Shown here one piece after another: positions 32,448 to 42,012 of a stretch of 64,000 nt of DNA (positions are counted from its first letter, which is position 1; each line of letters starts with the position of its first letter). Below the pieces are notes generated by a model. That model saw only the letters and a list, made by a program, of their open reading frames with translations. It was not told the DNA's origin and did not search any database. Source of the stretch: Spiroplasma endosymbiont of Lasioglossum villosulum (GTDB lineage: Bacteria; Bacillota_I; Bacilli_A; Mycoplasmatales; VBWQ01); assembly GCF_964020195.1 (NCBI RefSeq), contig NZ_OZ026539.1, forward strand, positions 500,299 through 564,298, in the 5' to 3' direction. Position numbers and translations under genes: made by a program.

Positions 32448-33800
32448 ATGGCTGCTATACAACAAAAAACGAAATTGAAAAAACTTTTAACTTTAGAGGA
32501 AGTAGAAAGTAATTTAATTAAAAAATTAGAAAAGAGTCAAGCAAAAGAATTAAAACAAGAAGATGTCATTAAAGAGTTTGCACATTTAAAATTAGATGAT
32601 GATACGATTGAGGAAATTTTTGATCGGTTAGAAAAAGAAGGAGTAGTCTTTACTGATATTTTGATGGATGAAGTTGAAGATGATGCTAATTTTCCCGATA
32701 TTGATGATGAACAATTACCTGATGATTTAGATATTGATATTTTAGTTAGTGATTTGAGTTTTAAAAATACAATGGGGATCTCTAATGATACAAGAAGAAA
32801 AGATGGAATTAAGTCTTATTTTAATATTTTGGGAACAAGTCAAATATTGAGTCAAGGTGAGGAAATTAAATATGCTAAAATGTTAGAATCAAAAGATGTT
32901 GAGGAAAGAACATATGGTCGTGAGCAATTAATTAAATCAAATTTAAAATTAGTAGTTTCTGTTGCTAGAAAACATTTAAATCGTGGTTTAGATTTTGCTG
33001 ATTTAATTGAAGAAGGTAATATTGGTCTTATTAAAGCAGTTGATAAATTTGATTATCGCCGTGGTTTTAAATTTTCAACTTATGCTACTTGATGAATTAG
33101 ACAATCAATTACACGAAGTTTAGCTGATCAAGGTAAAATGGTTCGTGTACCTGTTCATATGGTTGAAAGAATTAATAAGTTAACAAGAATTGAAAGAAAC
33201 TTAACACAAGAATTAGGTCGTGATCCTACTCATGAGGAAATTGCCAATAAAATGGGACAAAACATGACAGCCGATCGTGTTCGTGAAATTAAAAAACTTG
33301 CTATTGAACCAGTATCTTTAGAAAAACCAATTGGTGAAGAAGATGATACACATTTTGGTGATTTTATTAAAGATAAAAATATGCTATCTCCCGATGAATA
33401 TGCTGAAAGACATTGATTAAGAGAACAATTGGATCGTGTTTTTGCTGAAGTATTAACAAAACGAGAAGAAAAAGTTATTAGAATGCGTTTTGGAATTTTA
33501 CCAACAAAATTAAGAAGATTATTAGAACTTTGTGAAGATGAAAAAGAAATTACTGAATTAAAAACAGTAGTTAATAATTTACAGTTACACTATGATACTA
33601 GTTTAGATAAAACAGAATTGTTAAGTGATAAGGTTGTTCATCGTCATATTACTAAGTACGATTCTCCAAAAACTCTAGAAGAAGTTGGTAAAGAATTTAT
33701 TGTTACAAGAGAAAGAATTAGACAAATAGAAGCAAAGGCAATTAGAAAATTAAAACATCCGTCTAAATCTAAACATATTAAAGAATTTTATAAAGGATAA
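32448..33800 (+). CDS. rpoD: Primary sigma factor RpoD with an insertion in region 4, 450 aa
   Basis: Housekeeping sigma70. Region 1.1-like N-terminus (about 1-100, acidic), region 1.2-2 ([19 protein letters not shown] ... [20 protein letters not shown], then [20 protein letters not shown] and FSTYATWWIRQSITR), region 3 ([15 protein letters not shown]), and region 4 ([15 protein letters not shown] ... [20 protein letters not shown]). Between the two halves of region 4, where most sigma70 proteins have about five residues, this one has about 57 (residues 351-407, [20 protein letters not shown] to HITKYDSP). The gene is open throughout, so the insertion is coding. AAGGTG ribosome site. Confidence 0.95.
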
Positions 33801-33808
33801 TAGTTAAC

Positions 33809-34585
33809 ATGTTAACTATCAATAATATAATTAATGTTTTAGAAACATATTTTCCTTTAAAAGATGTTTGTGAATGAGATTTTTCAGGAATACAAATTAA
33901 ATCAAAAACAAAAACCAATATTAATAAAATTTTAGTTTGTTTAGATGTTACTAATGAAGTTTTAACTGAGGCCATTAATAATAATATTGATTTAATAATT
34001 TCTCATCATCCATTAGTTTTTGCTAAAGATATTAATCAATCTAATATTTCAAATTGAAAAAAAGAATTATATAGTAAAATACTAATAGCAGATATTAATG
34101 TATATTCATTACATACTAATTTTGATATATCATTAGTAGGTATGAATATGTTGATGGCTAAAGAATTAAGAATTAAAAATATTCATTTTATTAATGAAGA
34201 AAAGTTGGCAATAGTTGGTAAATTTGATAGACAAATGCCATTAAAAGAATTGATTAATAACTTAAAAAAATATTTTAATGTTGCAAACATACAATTGGTT
34301 AATAATAAATTGAGTGATAACAATATAGTGACTGTTGCTTTATCTGCTGGTGCTGGTGGTGATATTATTAGTAATTTATCTAGCAATATTGATTTATTAA
34401 TTACTGGAGAAATGAAATGAAACTATATTATGGAAGCTAAAGATAGAAAAATTAATGTTATTTTGGTTGGTCATTATATGGAACAAAAATTTGTTGATTT
34501 TCTTTTTCAATTACTTATTGAAAAATTATCAACAAAAGTTAAAGTTTTTAAATATAATTTAGAAAATCCTATTACTTTTTTTTAA
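33809..34585 (+). CDS. Nif3/DUF34-family metal-binding protein, 258 aa
   Basis: Dinuclear-metal hydrolase-like protein often annotated as GTP cyclohydrolase 1 type 2. Metal residues are in DLIISHHPLVF (His-His), NVYSLHTNFD and the C-terminal ILVGHYMEQKFVDF (His and Glu), and the middle has VALSAGAGGDII. It follows rpoD by 8 bases; in many Firmicutes trmK lies between them, but here it is absent. Cellular function in bacteria is unsettled, with a role in metal or cofactor handling suggested. Intact. Confidence 0.88.
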
Positions 34586-34808
34586 ACTTATAAAATTTAA
34601 AAAGGAAAAAACTATTTTTTAAATAAAAATAAGTTTTAGGGGGTTGATAAATATGATTTTAGAAGATTTAGAACCAATGACTGATCAAGAGTGTCAGGCA
34701 GTTAGTGGTGGTTTTGCTCAATTTTAATGGGTGCCGTGTTAGCGGGGATAGCAATTCCTGTTATTAAAAATTTATGAAATAGTGTTTCAGGAAGTATTAA
34801 GTTACCAG
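34578..34808 (+). repeat. 231-bp direct repeat, copy 1 (double-glycine peptide module)
   Basis: Nearly identical to 44671-44902, 10.1 kb away. It runs from the stop region of the Nif3 gene through an upstream A/T tract, ribosome site and the peptide coding sequence to TTACCAG. Roughly a dozen differences, including one missing base in this copy. Confidence 0.85.
34653..34727 (+). CDS. Double-glycine leader peptide, truncated by a frameshift, 24 aa
   Basis: Reads MILEDLEPMTDQECQAVSGG then FAQF and a stop. The pattern of an acidic/hydrophobic leader ending V-S-G-G matches the cleavage site used by C39 peptidases on bacteriocin precursors (hydrophobic residue at -4, Gly-Gly at -2/-1). AGGGGG lies 8-13 bases before the ATG. 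Compared with the copy at 44746 a T is missing in the run after CAA, so the frame ends and the mature part continues in the overlapping ORF starting at 34727 (TAATG). The leader is intact while the core is out of frame. Confidence 0.65.
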   Translation: MILEDLEPMTDQECQAVSGGFAQF

Positions 34809-35221
34809 GTGGTATTGAAAGTCAAAAAAAATATTTTAAAATTATTATTCCCGAAGATGTTTTTAATTTAGTTAATGCATATTATCAAAATTTAACGCAA
34901 GAACATTTTTATTTATTATTATTAAATAATCAAAATAAATTAATTCATCAAAATTTATTATATAAGGGTACTAATGATACTATGAAAATTGATGTTAAAG
35001 ATATGTTGCATCTGACACTTATTCATAAATCAAGTAAAGTAATTTGTATTCATAATCATCCTAGTGGTAATAGTGAACCCTCACTATCTGATTTATATAT
35101 CATCGAAGAAATTAAAAAAAATTTTCAGGTTTTTAATATTACCTTAGTTGATCATATTATTATTGGCAAAGGTAATTATTTTAGTATAAATTTAAATAAA
35201 AAATATTATAAGCTTAAATAA
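34727..35221 (+). CDS. Chimeric ORF: bacteriocin-like core fused to a RadC/JAB domain, 164 aa
   Basis: The first 26 codons (MGAVLAGIAIPVIKNLWNSV then SGSIKLPG) are the hydrophobic core of the double-glycine peptide, shifted out of its leader. Without a break the frame continues with KYFKIIIPEDVFNLVNAYYQ, the start of the RadC metal domain: the JAMM motif is ICIHNHPSGNSEPSLSD with ITLVDHIIIGKGNYFSI closing it. The N-terminal helix-hairpin-helix part of normal RadC (about 100 residues) is missing. Either the duplicated peptide module recombined into a radC gene, or the remnant is translated as a truncated RadC. No good ribosome site before 34727 except coupling to the leader peptide stop. Confidence 0.7.
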
Positions 35222-35364
35222 AAACTTAAAAAAATACATTACTTAAATTTAAAAATATAGTAAAATTATTATGGTTTAGTGTGTAAATAATATTTAACTT
35301 ATCAAGAATGGACTAGTTATTAAACATAGTTTGTTATTAGATATTGATAAGAAAGGAGAAAATT

Positions 35365-35964
35365 ATGTCAACAATTAAACCTAGCAATGAATCATTTACT
35401 GCCCAACCGTCACTATTTGGAAAAATTATGGTTTATTTATCTTTTGTTTTAATATTTCCAATAATTTTATTTATTGTTTCTCGTAATAATTTTCTAAGAT
35501 TACAACAATCAATTGAAGAAACTGCTTCTGATATTGATGTACAATTAAAGCGTCGTTTTGATTTATTAACAAAATTAGTAGATGCTACTAAAGATTATAT
35601 GAAATTTGAAAAAAGTACATTAACAGATGTTGTATCTTTACGAAGTGGAAAAATGGAAACAATGAGTGATCTTTCAAAAGCAGATAGTGCACTTAATGCA
35701 GCTTTTGGAAAATTTAATGCTTTATTAGAAAATTATCCTGATTTAAAAGCAAATACTACTGTTTTACAATTACAATCAGGTGCCAAAGATTGTGAAGATA
35801 ATATTGCTGCTGCTAGAAGATTTTATAATGCTAATGTTAAAGTGTTCAATAGTAAAATTAAAACCTTTCCAAGTAATGTTGTAGCATCAACATTAAATTT
35901 AGTTTCAAAAGATTACTTTCTTGCATCAGATAGCGATCGTCAAGATATTAAAATTGACTTATAA
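35365..35964 (+). CDS. lemA: LemA-family membrane protein, 199 aa
   Basis: One N-terminal transmembrane helix (IMVYLSFVLIFPIILFIVSR) followed by the LemA four-helix region: RLQQSIEETASDIDVQLKRR and FDLLTKLVDATKDYMKFEKS, then AFGKFNALLENYPDLKANT and NVKVFNSKIKTFPSNVVAS. Length is typical. GAAAGGAG precedes the ATG. Function is not settled; in other bacteria it is often next to a membrane protease or TPM protein, which is absent here. A terminator follows. Confidence 0.9.
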   Translation: MSTIKPSNESFTAQPSLFGKIMVYLSFVLIFPIILFIVSRNNFLRLQQSIEETASDIDVQLKRRFDLLTKLVDATKDYMKFEKSTLTDVVSLRSGKMETMSDLSKADSALNAAFGKFNALLENYPDLKANTTVLQLQSGAKDCEDNIAAARRFYNANVKVFNSKIKTFPSNVVASTLNLVSKDYFLASDSDRQDIKIDL

Positions 35965-36007
35965 AATTAAATTTATTTTTGAAAATATATTTAAATTAGT
36001 TTTTTAT

Positions 36008-36068
36008 CCCTTTCTTTAGACAAATAAATTGTTTTGAATAAACATTTATGATTTGTTTGAAGAAAGGG
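36008..36068 (+). terminator. Terminator after lemA
   Basis: CCCTTTCTT / AAGAAAGGG with inner pairing CAAAT/ATTTG, 44 bases after the gene and followed by a T-rich stretch. Confidence 0.7.
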
Positions 36069-36256
36069 TATTTTATTTAAAATTAAAATTTATATTAATT
36101 AGAGTTAATTATTTTATTCTTTATTTCATTTTTTATTTAAGAAAAATTATATTTTGGTATAATCTAACTTATTAAGTAAGTTCTTAATAAATCTTAAAGA
36201 AAGTAGTAAAGTAATATGAATATTTTTTTCAATTTTTTTCAAATTTTTCTTTTTTA

Positions 36257-37125
36257 ATGTTTTTATTATGAATTTTTTTGTTTGCATATTTATTTTTTAA
36301 AATTATTAAAAATAAATTAGTTATTAATTATAAAATATTAAATTTTCAAAGAAAACATGTTTTTGGTAATATTAGTTATCAAAAGATTTTTTATTTATTG
36401 TTATTAATGTTTTTATTAACGCAAATTTTACCATACAATATTGTTTTTAATAATAGTTTACAAGTTACTCAAGTTTATTGTTTTCAAATTTTATGATGTT
36501 AAATTATTTTATTTCTATTTTTACACTTTTAACTTTTTATTTTTTTATTTTTAGTTTCTTTTTAGGAATTAATAATAATATGGAAAGAAAATATACTTTA
36601 CAATTTATTAGTTTTTTGCTTCTTTTTGTAAATTTATTTTTCAATTTAGTTGCTATTCCTAATCAAACATTGAATTTATTAAATGCTATTAATATTTTTT
36701 CTGTTATTCCTTTTATTTTTATATATATTTTAGTTTTTCGTTTATTTTTAAATCTTTTTAAATGTTTTTTTACTTTTAGTATTACGCAAATAATTAAGTT
36801 AACTTTATTTATTTTTAATTATCAAGGTATTAAAGCTATCTTCATTAATAATGAAAATAAAATTAATATTTTAGTTTTTTTAAAACAATTATGAAGTATA
36901 TTTTTATTACTTGCCGAAAATGAAGAAAACTATACTTTGTTGTTAAATACTACTACTAATAGTAGTAATTCAAAATTATTAGTTTCTGATATTTCTATAA
37001 TCAATACTAAAGTTATTAAAAGAAACATAAGTTTTATTAGTAAAAATAAAAAGGTTTTTTTAAAAGATAAAATTTTAAAAGACTATATATTTGTTAATGA
37101 TTGAAAAATGAGTTTAATTCAATAA
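36257..37125 (+). pseudogene. Polytopic membrane protein, probably one gene with a frameshift
   Basis: The first frame (36257-36502, 81 residues, MFLLWIFLFAYLFFKIIKNK) has two hydrophobic helices and then stops; a frame starting by 36478 continues (MMLNYFISIFTLLTFYFFIF) to 37125 with about four more helices and a hydrophilic Asn/Lys-rich tail. Adding one T to the T4 run near 36482 makes one ORF of about 289 residues. The two-gene alternative, with an overlap, cannot be excluded. No family is recognised. The region lacks a convincing ribosome site before 36257. Confidence 0.5.
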
Positions 37126-37448
37126 ATTTAAAACATAATACATATAATAAAAATTAATTTCATTTTACAATTAGTAAAAAAAAAATAGTGATGAAAATAA
37201 GTACGTTCTTATTAAAATATTTAGTAAGTAAACAATTGATTTGTATTTTTACAAAAACGTAAAATACCATTTTAAAATACTAAAAATATTATTTGTTAAA
37301 AAATAAATATTTTTAGAATAGTCTTAATTTTAAAAATCACAAAATGCCATTATATCCTTACAAATAATTATCAATAATTATATTTTAAAAGTGCATTAAA
37401 TAAAAAAATAATTAAATATTTTATTAAAAAGCAAAGGAGAAAATAAAT
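37126..37448 (+). other. Intergenic region with one hairpin
   Basis: 323 bases without a gene. The only structure seen is a hairpin CTAAAAATATT ... AATATTTTTAG at 37280-37316, which could be a terminator, and the AAAGGAGAAAATAAAT ribosome-site region of the next gene at the end. Confidence 0.6.
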
Positions 37449-37631
37449 ATGTTTGTATGAAATTTTTTAGAAATTGTTGCTAAGTATACAAAAGATGATG
37501 CTACTACTACTGGTGGTACTCCAATGTTAAGTATGTTAATAGTATTTATTTTGGTAGTTGGTGCTTTAAGTTTATTAATATTTATTATATATAAAGTCAT
37601 AAAAAAAATTAGATCAAAGTCAAAAAAATAA
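37449..37631 (+). CDS. Small single-pass membrane peptide, 60 aa
   Basis: 60 residues: MFVWNFLEIVAKYTKDDATT, a short Gly/Thr linker, one strong transmembrane helix (MLSMLIVFILVVGALSLLIF) and a basic tail (KVIKKIRSKSKK). Positive-inside rule puts the C-terminus in the cytosol. AAAGGAG lies 9 bases upstream. It is 43 bases before an ABC transporter pair and may be an accessory subunit, but no family is recognised. Confidence 0.65.
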
Positions 37632-37674
37632 TAAAAAAGAATTTTAAATTCAAAAAAGAAAGGATTTTTTAAAT

Positions 37675-38670
37675 ATGTTAAAAAATTTTAAAAATGTCGT
37701 TAAAGAAAAAGTTTTTCATATTTTTAATACTGATTATGTTGTTAATAATAATCATGAGTATTCTGAATATGCTATTGGAATTGGAAATTTAACAAAAAGC
37801 TTTAAAAAATTTGTTGCAGTAGATAATGCCACAATTAGTGTTCCAAAAGGAACTATTCATGGTTTTATTGGACCAAATGGTTCGGGTAAAACAACTACTA
37901 TCAAGTGTTTAGTGAGTGCAATGTTAGTAACTAAAGGTGATTTACTTATTTATGGAAAAAATGCTTGAAGTGTTGCTGCCAAGAAACATATTGGTTACAT
38001 TCCTGAAGCAGCAAAATTTCCACGAAGAGTTAGTACTTATGAATATTTAGTTTCAATGGATGAAATTAGTGGTTTAACTCATAAAGAAGCAAAAGTTAAA
38101 ACTGAAGAAGTTTTAAAAAACTTGGATTTATGAAAATTTAAAAAACGTAGTCCTAATGAATATTCTTCAGGCATGAAAAAAAAGGTGTTATTAGCACAAT
38201 CATTATTAAATAATCCAGATGTTTTAATTTTAGATGAACCAGCTGCTAATTTAGATCCAACAGCTAGAACCGAATTATTTAATGATTTAAGAAAATTACG
38301 TAAACAAGGTAAAACCATATTTATTTCATCACATATCTTGTCAGAATTACAAAATTTAGCTGATGAAATAACAATATTGAATTATAGTAAAGTAGTTTAT
38401 CGTGGTCAAATTAATCATAGTGAAACTAAATATGAAATTAGTTGCAATGATAAATTACAAATTGCTTTAGAAGAAGATCAATTTTCTGTAGAAAAAACAG
38501 GTAAAACTTTATTAATAACTATTAATTGTCAAGAAGACATTAATAAAATTTTAAAAATTGCTTTAGATAACAATGTTAATATCAATTTATTAAAGCCATA
38601 TATTGTTGATTTGCAAACAATGTATGAACGTATTGTTATGGAAGCAAATCAAAAGAAGAAAGGAGAATAA
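37675..38670 (+). CDS. ABC transporter ATP-binding protein, 331 aa
   Basis: Exporter-type ATPase. Walker A is IGPNGSGKTTTIK, the signature NEYSSGMKKKVLLAQSLL, Walker B VLILDEPAANLDP, and the H-loop FISSHILSELQ. An N-terminal extension of about 35 residues precedes the domain, and a C-terminal region of about 100 residues follows (YEISCNDKLQIALEEDQ), as in drug and lantibiotic resistance-type transporters. GAAAGGA ribosome site. It forms an operon with the permease gene, which starts 3 bases after its stop. Confidence 0.92.
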
Positions 38671-38673
38671 AAA

Positions 38674-40071
38674 ATGCCAATATTTCGTTATACTTTTAAA
38701 AAAATTTTAGTTTCTCCATCAACATGAATAGTTTTTATTTTAACAGTAATCATTTTAGGACTTAATTGAGGTCTTAATGCTTCAGGTATTATTAATAATG
38801 ATTCAAATACTAGTTGAACTAGTGAGTTAGTAAAATTATTTTATTTATCATCTTGAAAAGGAATAGCTTTTTCTGGTTTTATAGGTTTGATGTTACTTAT
38901 TTTTATTGGTATTAAATCTGTTCAAATCTTTCGTGATGAAATTGAAGATGGAACATTATTAATATTAGTATCGAAACCAATTAGTCGTAATCGAATTTGA
39001 TTTGAAAAATGATTATCCTTTCAAACAATTGTAATTTCATATATATTTTTATCAATATTTCTTGCAAGTATTATATTAATGTTGCCTGGTATTGGTGATA
39101 CAACATTGTTTGTGACATTATTGCCATATTTATTTATTTTATTTGGTATTGCTTTAATTTTTGATTTAATTTTTACTTCAACAGCATTATTAATTTCTTT
39201 AGTTTTAAATGCAAAAGCAACAATTGCTATTACAATAATGTTTGCTGCTTTAAGTAGTATTTTTGCTTCAGGAATTGATGGTATGATTAGAATTTCAAAA
39301 GATTATTTTGCTCTTTCACAAGCAGTTGCTGTTTATCATCAAATAGAAAATAAAGTTAGTTCTAATGATTTAAATTGATTTAAAAGTGAACAAACAAATA
39401 ATTCTTATATAAATGAAATAGAAAAGATAATGAAGAAAGTTTATCAAAATAGTATTAGTGATATTGATTATCCTAATAACTATAGTCCAGAAAGAGAACA
39501 GTTAGTTATGAATGAGATAGTTAATGGTTTAATTAAAAAACCTTATACTAATGATGATATTAGTTTAATTAAACATATCATTAATATTTCTAATGTTTTT
39601 CGTCAATGAAAAGAACAGAGTTATCAAGAAATAATGACCGGAGTTGGTGTTGGTAAAAATCATATTAATCCAAATTCACTAATTAAACCAGGGGATAACG
39701 GTGTTAATTATACAGTTGAAAATGTTTTTACCTCATTAAATAAAAAATTTACTAAACAAGAAATTAATGATTTTAATAGTAAAATAAGTCAAAAGAGAAT
39801 TAGTCGTTATTTTAATATTTTTTATCAATGATCTTATTTATTTAATGGTATTATTAATGAACAAACATCATTATATGTTAATCCATCTATATTTCAATCA
39901 ATTGATGATCCATATCTTATTTCCTTTAATGAAGTTAATGGTCAAGTTGATAGTAATTCAGGAAATCATAAAATTATTAATTTTCCGGTTTTAATATCAA
40001 TATATGTTATATTGGGTTTAGGATTATTAGCAGGTAGTTGATACTTATTCAATCGTAGAGATTTTACTTAA
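38674..40071 (+). CDS. ABC transporter permease, ABC-2 type, 465 aa
   Basis: Partner of the upstream ATPase. The N-terminal half has about five membrane helices (STWIVFILTVIILGLNWGLN, GIAFSGFIGLMLLIFIGI and later PYLFILFGIALIFDLIFTST). The coupling-type segment IFRDEIEDGTLLILVSKPIS is typical of ABC-2 permeases. Residues about 245-425 form a large hydrophilic extracellular insertion, then one last helix (VLISIYVILGLGLLAGSWYL) and a basic end. Substrate unknown; such exporters move lipids, peptides or drugs. A strong terminator ends the operon. Confidence 0.88.
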
Positions 40072-40120
40072 AAAGTATAATATAAAATATTTTAATATTT
40101 ATATTAGTTAGTTTTATTTT

Positions 40121-40155
40121 TAGATAGCATGAACTAACTTCATGCTATCTATTTT
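40121..40155 (+). terminator. Strong terminator of the ABC operon
   Basis: 13-bp stem TAGATAGCATGAA / TTCATGCTATCTA with a 5-base loop and a T5 tract. Beyond it, 40156-40411 holds no gene; it contains one CACGCAAA site (40389-40396), discussed with the Rep gene. Confidence 0.9.
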
Positions 40156-40411
40156 TAAAATAAATGAATTTGTAACTATTTAATTATATTAAAACACTTA
40201 AAATATAAAAAAATAATTATCAAAATGATAATATGTAAATCATGTAAAATTAATCTAGATTATTAAGTAACGTTTTTCTTTTATTTTGTTTATAGTTATA
40301 TTTTATATAATTATGTGTTATTATATTGTTGTATTAATCAATAATTAACGATTACAACTTTTATAGTCTTTTAAGATTATTTTGGTTTCACGCAAAGGAT
40401 TGTTTTTTATT

Positions 40412-41353
40412 ATGCAACAAGATTTTTATATTAAAAAGGTTTTTTATGCTTGTTATGTAAAAAATATAGTGTTACCTATTTCATTTTTGAGTAATATTGG
40501 AAATAAAAAAGGTAAATGTTATGTTGGTAATAAGCAAAAATTGAGAAATAGTACTGTTCGTGCAAAAAATAACTTAATTCAAAAAGCATTGCATAATTTT
40601 TATGATAGTAAAATAATGAGTTTTGTTACTTTAACCTATAAAGATAATATGCAAGATATTAAAAAAGCTAAGAAAGATATTGGCTTATTTTTTATTAAAT
40701 TAAAAAAATGATGAAATGACCCTAAACGTTTAAAATATTTAGGTGAATTAAAGTATTTTTATGTTTATGAATATCAATCTCGTGGAGCAGTTCATTTTCA
40801 TATAGTTTTTAATAGAAAAGTACATAAAAGTATGTTATTAGAATGATGAACTCATGGTTTTAGTGATTTAAAAGTAGTTAAAAAAGGTACAAATGAATTT
40901 GTTATTAAATATTTAGGTAAATATGTTACAAAAGCATTTGATGATATTAAGTCTTTAAATCAAGTGGATGTAGGCATTAAAGCATATGCTTTTAGTCGTA
41001 ATTGTAAAAATCCTATTATAATTCGTGGTATTAAAAAAATAACAATTCAAGATATAATTAAAGCAAGTTTTAATGCAACAAATGTATTTTATTTTAAAAC
41101 TCCAAAAGATAGTGATGGTAATACTATTTTAACTGGTGGTATTATTGAAAGTACTGTTGTAAATGATTACTTTAAGGATTATGAAGATTATGAACGATAT
41201 ATATATTTAAGTGCTTTATCGCATAAACACTATTTACGGACTAGTGAAATTGGTTATTTAATTCATAAAGATAAAGATGTTTCAACTTGGTTAGATAAAA
41301 TTTTTGGTGATAAAGTTGAAAAAATAATTTTTGGTAATAAAAAGTTAAATTAA
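40412..41353 (+). CDS. HUH-type replication initiator (plectrovirus-like Rep), 313 aa
   Basis: Rolling-circle Rep. The motif YEYQSRGAVHFHIVF supplies the HUH metal site (His-Phe-His); the downstream IKYLGKYVTKAFDD holds the nucleophile tyrosine candidate, and MSFVTLTYKDN is the N-terminal motif. These match the replication proteins of spiroplasma plectroviruses. C-terminal third is helical and charged. Start: ATG 40412; an upstream TTG frame would add 10 residues, and AAAGGA lies 16 bases before the ATG, so the start is not certain. No capsid, assembly or other plectrovirus genes follow. The gene is intact and may still act on the nearby stem-loop. Confidence 0.82.
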
Positions 41354-41372
41354 ATTTTAATTACAATACTTG

Positions 41373-41396
41373 TATATATATATATATATATATATA
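41373..41396. repeat. (TA)12 dinucleotide repeat
   Basis: Uninterrupted 24-bp alternating TA tract, palindromic and easily melted, 20 bases after the Rep stop and 10 bases before the TTTGCGTGG stem-loop. Confidence 0.9.
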
Positions 41397-41405
41397 ATGT
41401 TATTT

Positions 41406-41441
41406 GTAATTATACTTTTATTTGCGTGGAAGTATAATTAC
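41406..41441 (+). other. Candidate rolling-circle origin stem-loop
   Basis: Perfect 12-bp stem GTAATTATACTT / AAGTATAATTAC with a 12-base loop TTATTTGCGTGG. The exposed motif TTTGCGTGG is rare in this AT-rich sequence yet recurs three more times (two inverted) around the Rep gene. A conserved sequence exposed in a hairpin loop beside an HUH Rep is the usual form of a nicking origin. Structure is seen; function is inferred. Confidence 0.6.
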
Positions 41442-41878
41442 GTTTTTATTTGTTTTTTTGTTTTTTGTGTTATTATGTATGTAGATATTTATTTGCTTAA
41501 TAATTGCATTAATGTAACGAGTTAATAGTAGTAAAGGGTTATTGAGAGTAAATATTTAACTATTACAATTGTTTATACAATTTCACGCAAAGAATAATTA
41601 GATATTTACTTTTTTTTGGATTTGATTAATTTTTAATTATTCAAATTGTATTAAACATAATAGTTTTATTAAAGACAATTTAATATTTTTACGTAATGTA
41701 TTTATATATATTTATTATGATTTTTTTTAAAAGAAAGAGAGGCATACCTCGGTTCGGTTAAATTAAAATTCAGGTTAAGTATGTAGGGTAATTTATTCTT
41801 TTTCCTATTTGCGTGGGAATTTTTTTATATTTATTAAAAATAAAAAAAAAATAAAAAGGTTAATAAAGCAATATTAAA

Positions 41879-41969
41879 GGTTGGTTCCAACCAGAACCTT
41901 GGTTGGTGGAACCATGGGCTTTAAAGCCCATTGGGGTAGGTTGCGAAGCAACTAGGGGCAACGTCCCTA
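41879..41969 (+). other. GC-rich cluster of hairpins (candidate single-strand origin or structured RNA)
   Basis: In about 90 bases, in order: GGTTGGTTCCAACC and the longer GGTTCC ... GGAACC pairing (41883-41913); the perfect 18-bp palindrome ATGGGCTTTAAAGCCCAT (41914-41931); GTTGCGAAGCAAC (41940-41952) whose core GCGAAGC is known as an unusually stable DNA mini-hairpin; and AGGG ... CCCT (41955-41969). GC content is around twice that of the surroundings. Lies directly upstream of the surface-protein gene. Confidence 0.7.
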
Positions 41970-42012
41970 AGAACTTGAAAAACTTAAGAGTATTAAGGAG
42001 ATGTTTTAATAT

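Larger units (their letters stand above)
41354..42012 (+). other. 659-base noncoding region after the Rep gene
   Basis: No ORF that I would call a gene. It holds a (TA)12 tract, a stem-loop with TTTGCGTGG in its loop, further copies of TTTGCGTG (41808-41815) and its complement CACGCAAA (41584-41591), and a GC-rich cluster of hairpins that runs up to the ribosome site (AAGGAG, 41995-42000) of the next gene. Organisation resembles the intergenic region of a small rolling-circle replicon. Confidence 0.65.

Noticed and set aside
34653-34727. A Nif11-type nitrile-hydratase leader
   Set aside because: The peptide is too short and lacks the Nif11 domain; a plain double-glycine leader explains it.
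37449-37631. A secreted bacteriocin of the 37-kb ABC transporter
   Set aside because: The peptide has a strong membrane helix and basic cytosolic tail but no leader cleavage motif, so it is listed as a membrane peptide.
40412-41353. A complete plectrovirus prophage
   Set aside because: Only the Rep gene is recognisable; no coat, adsorption or assembly genes lie on either side.
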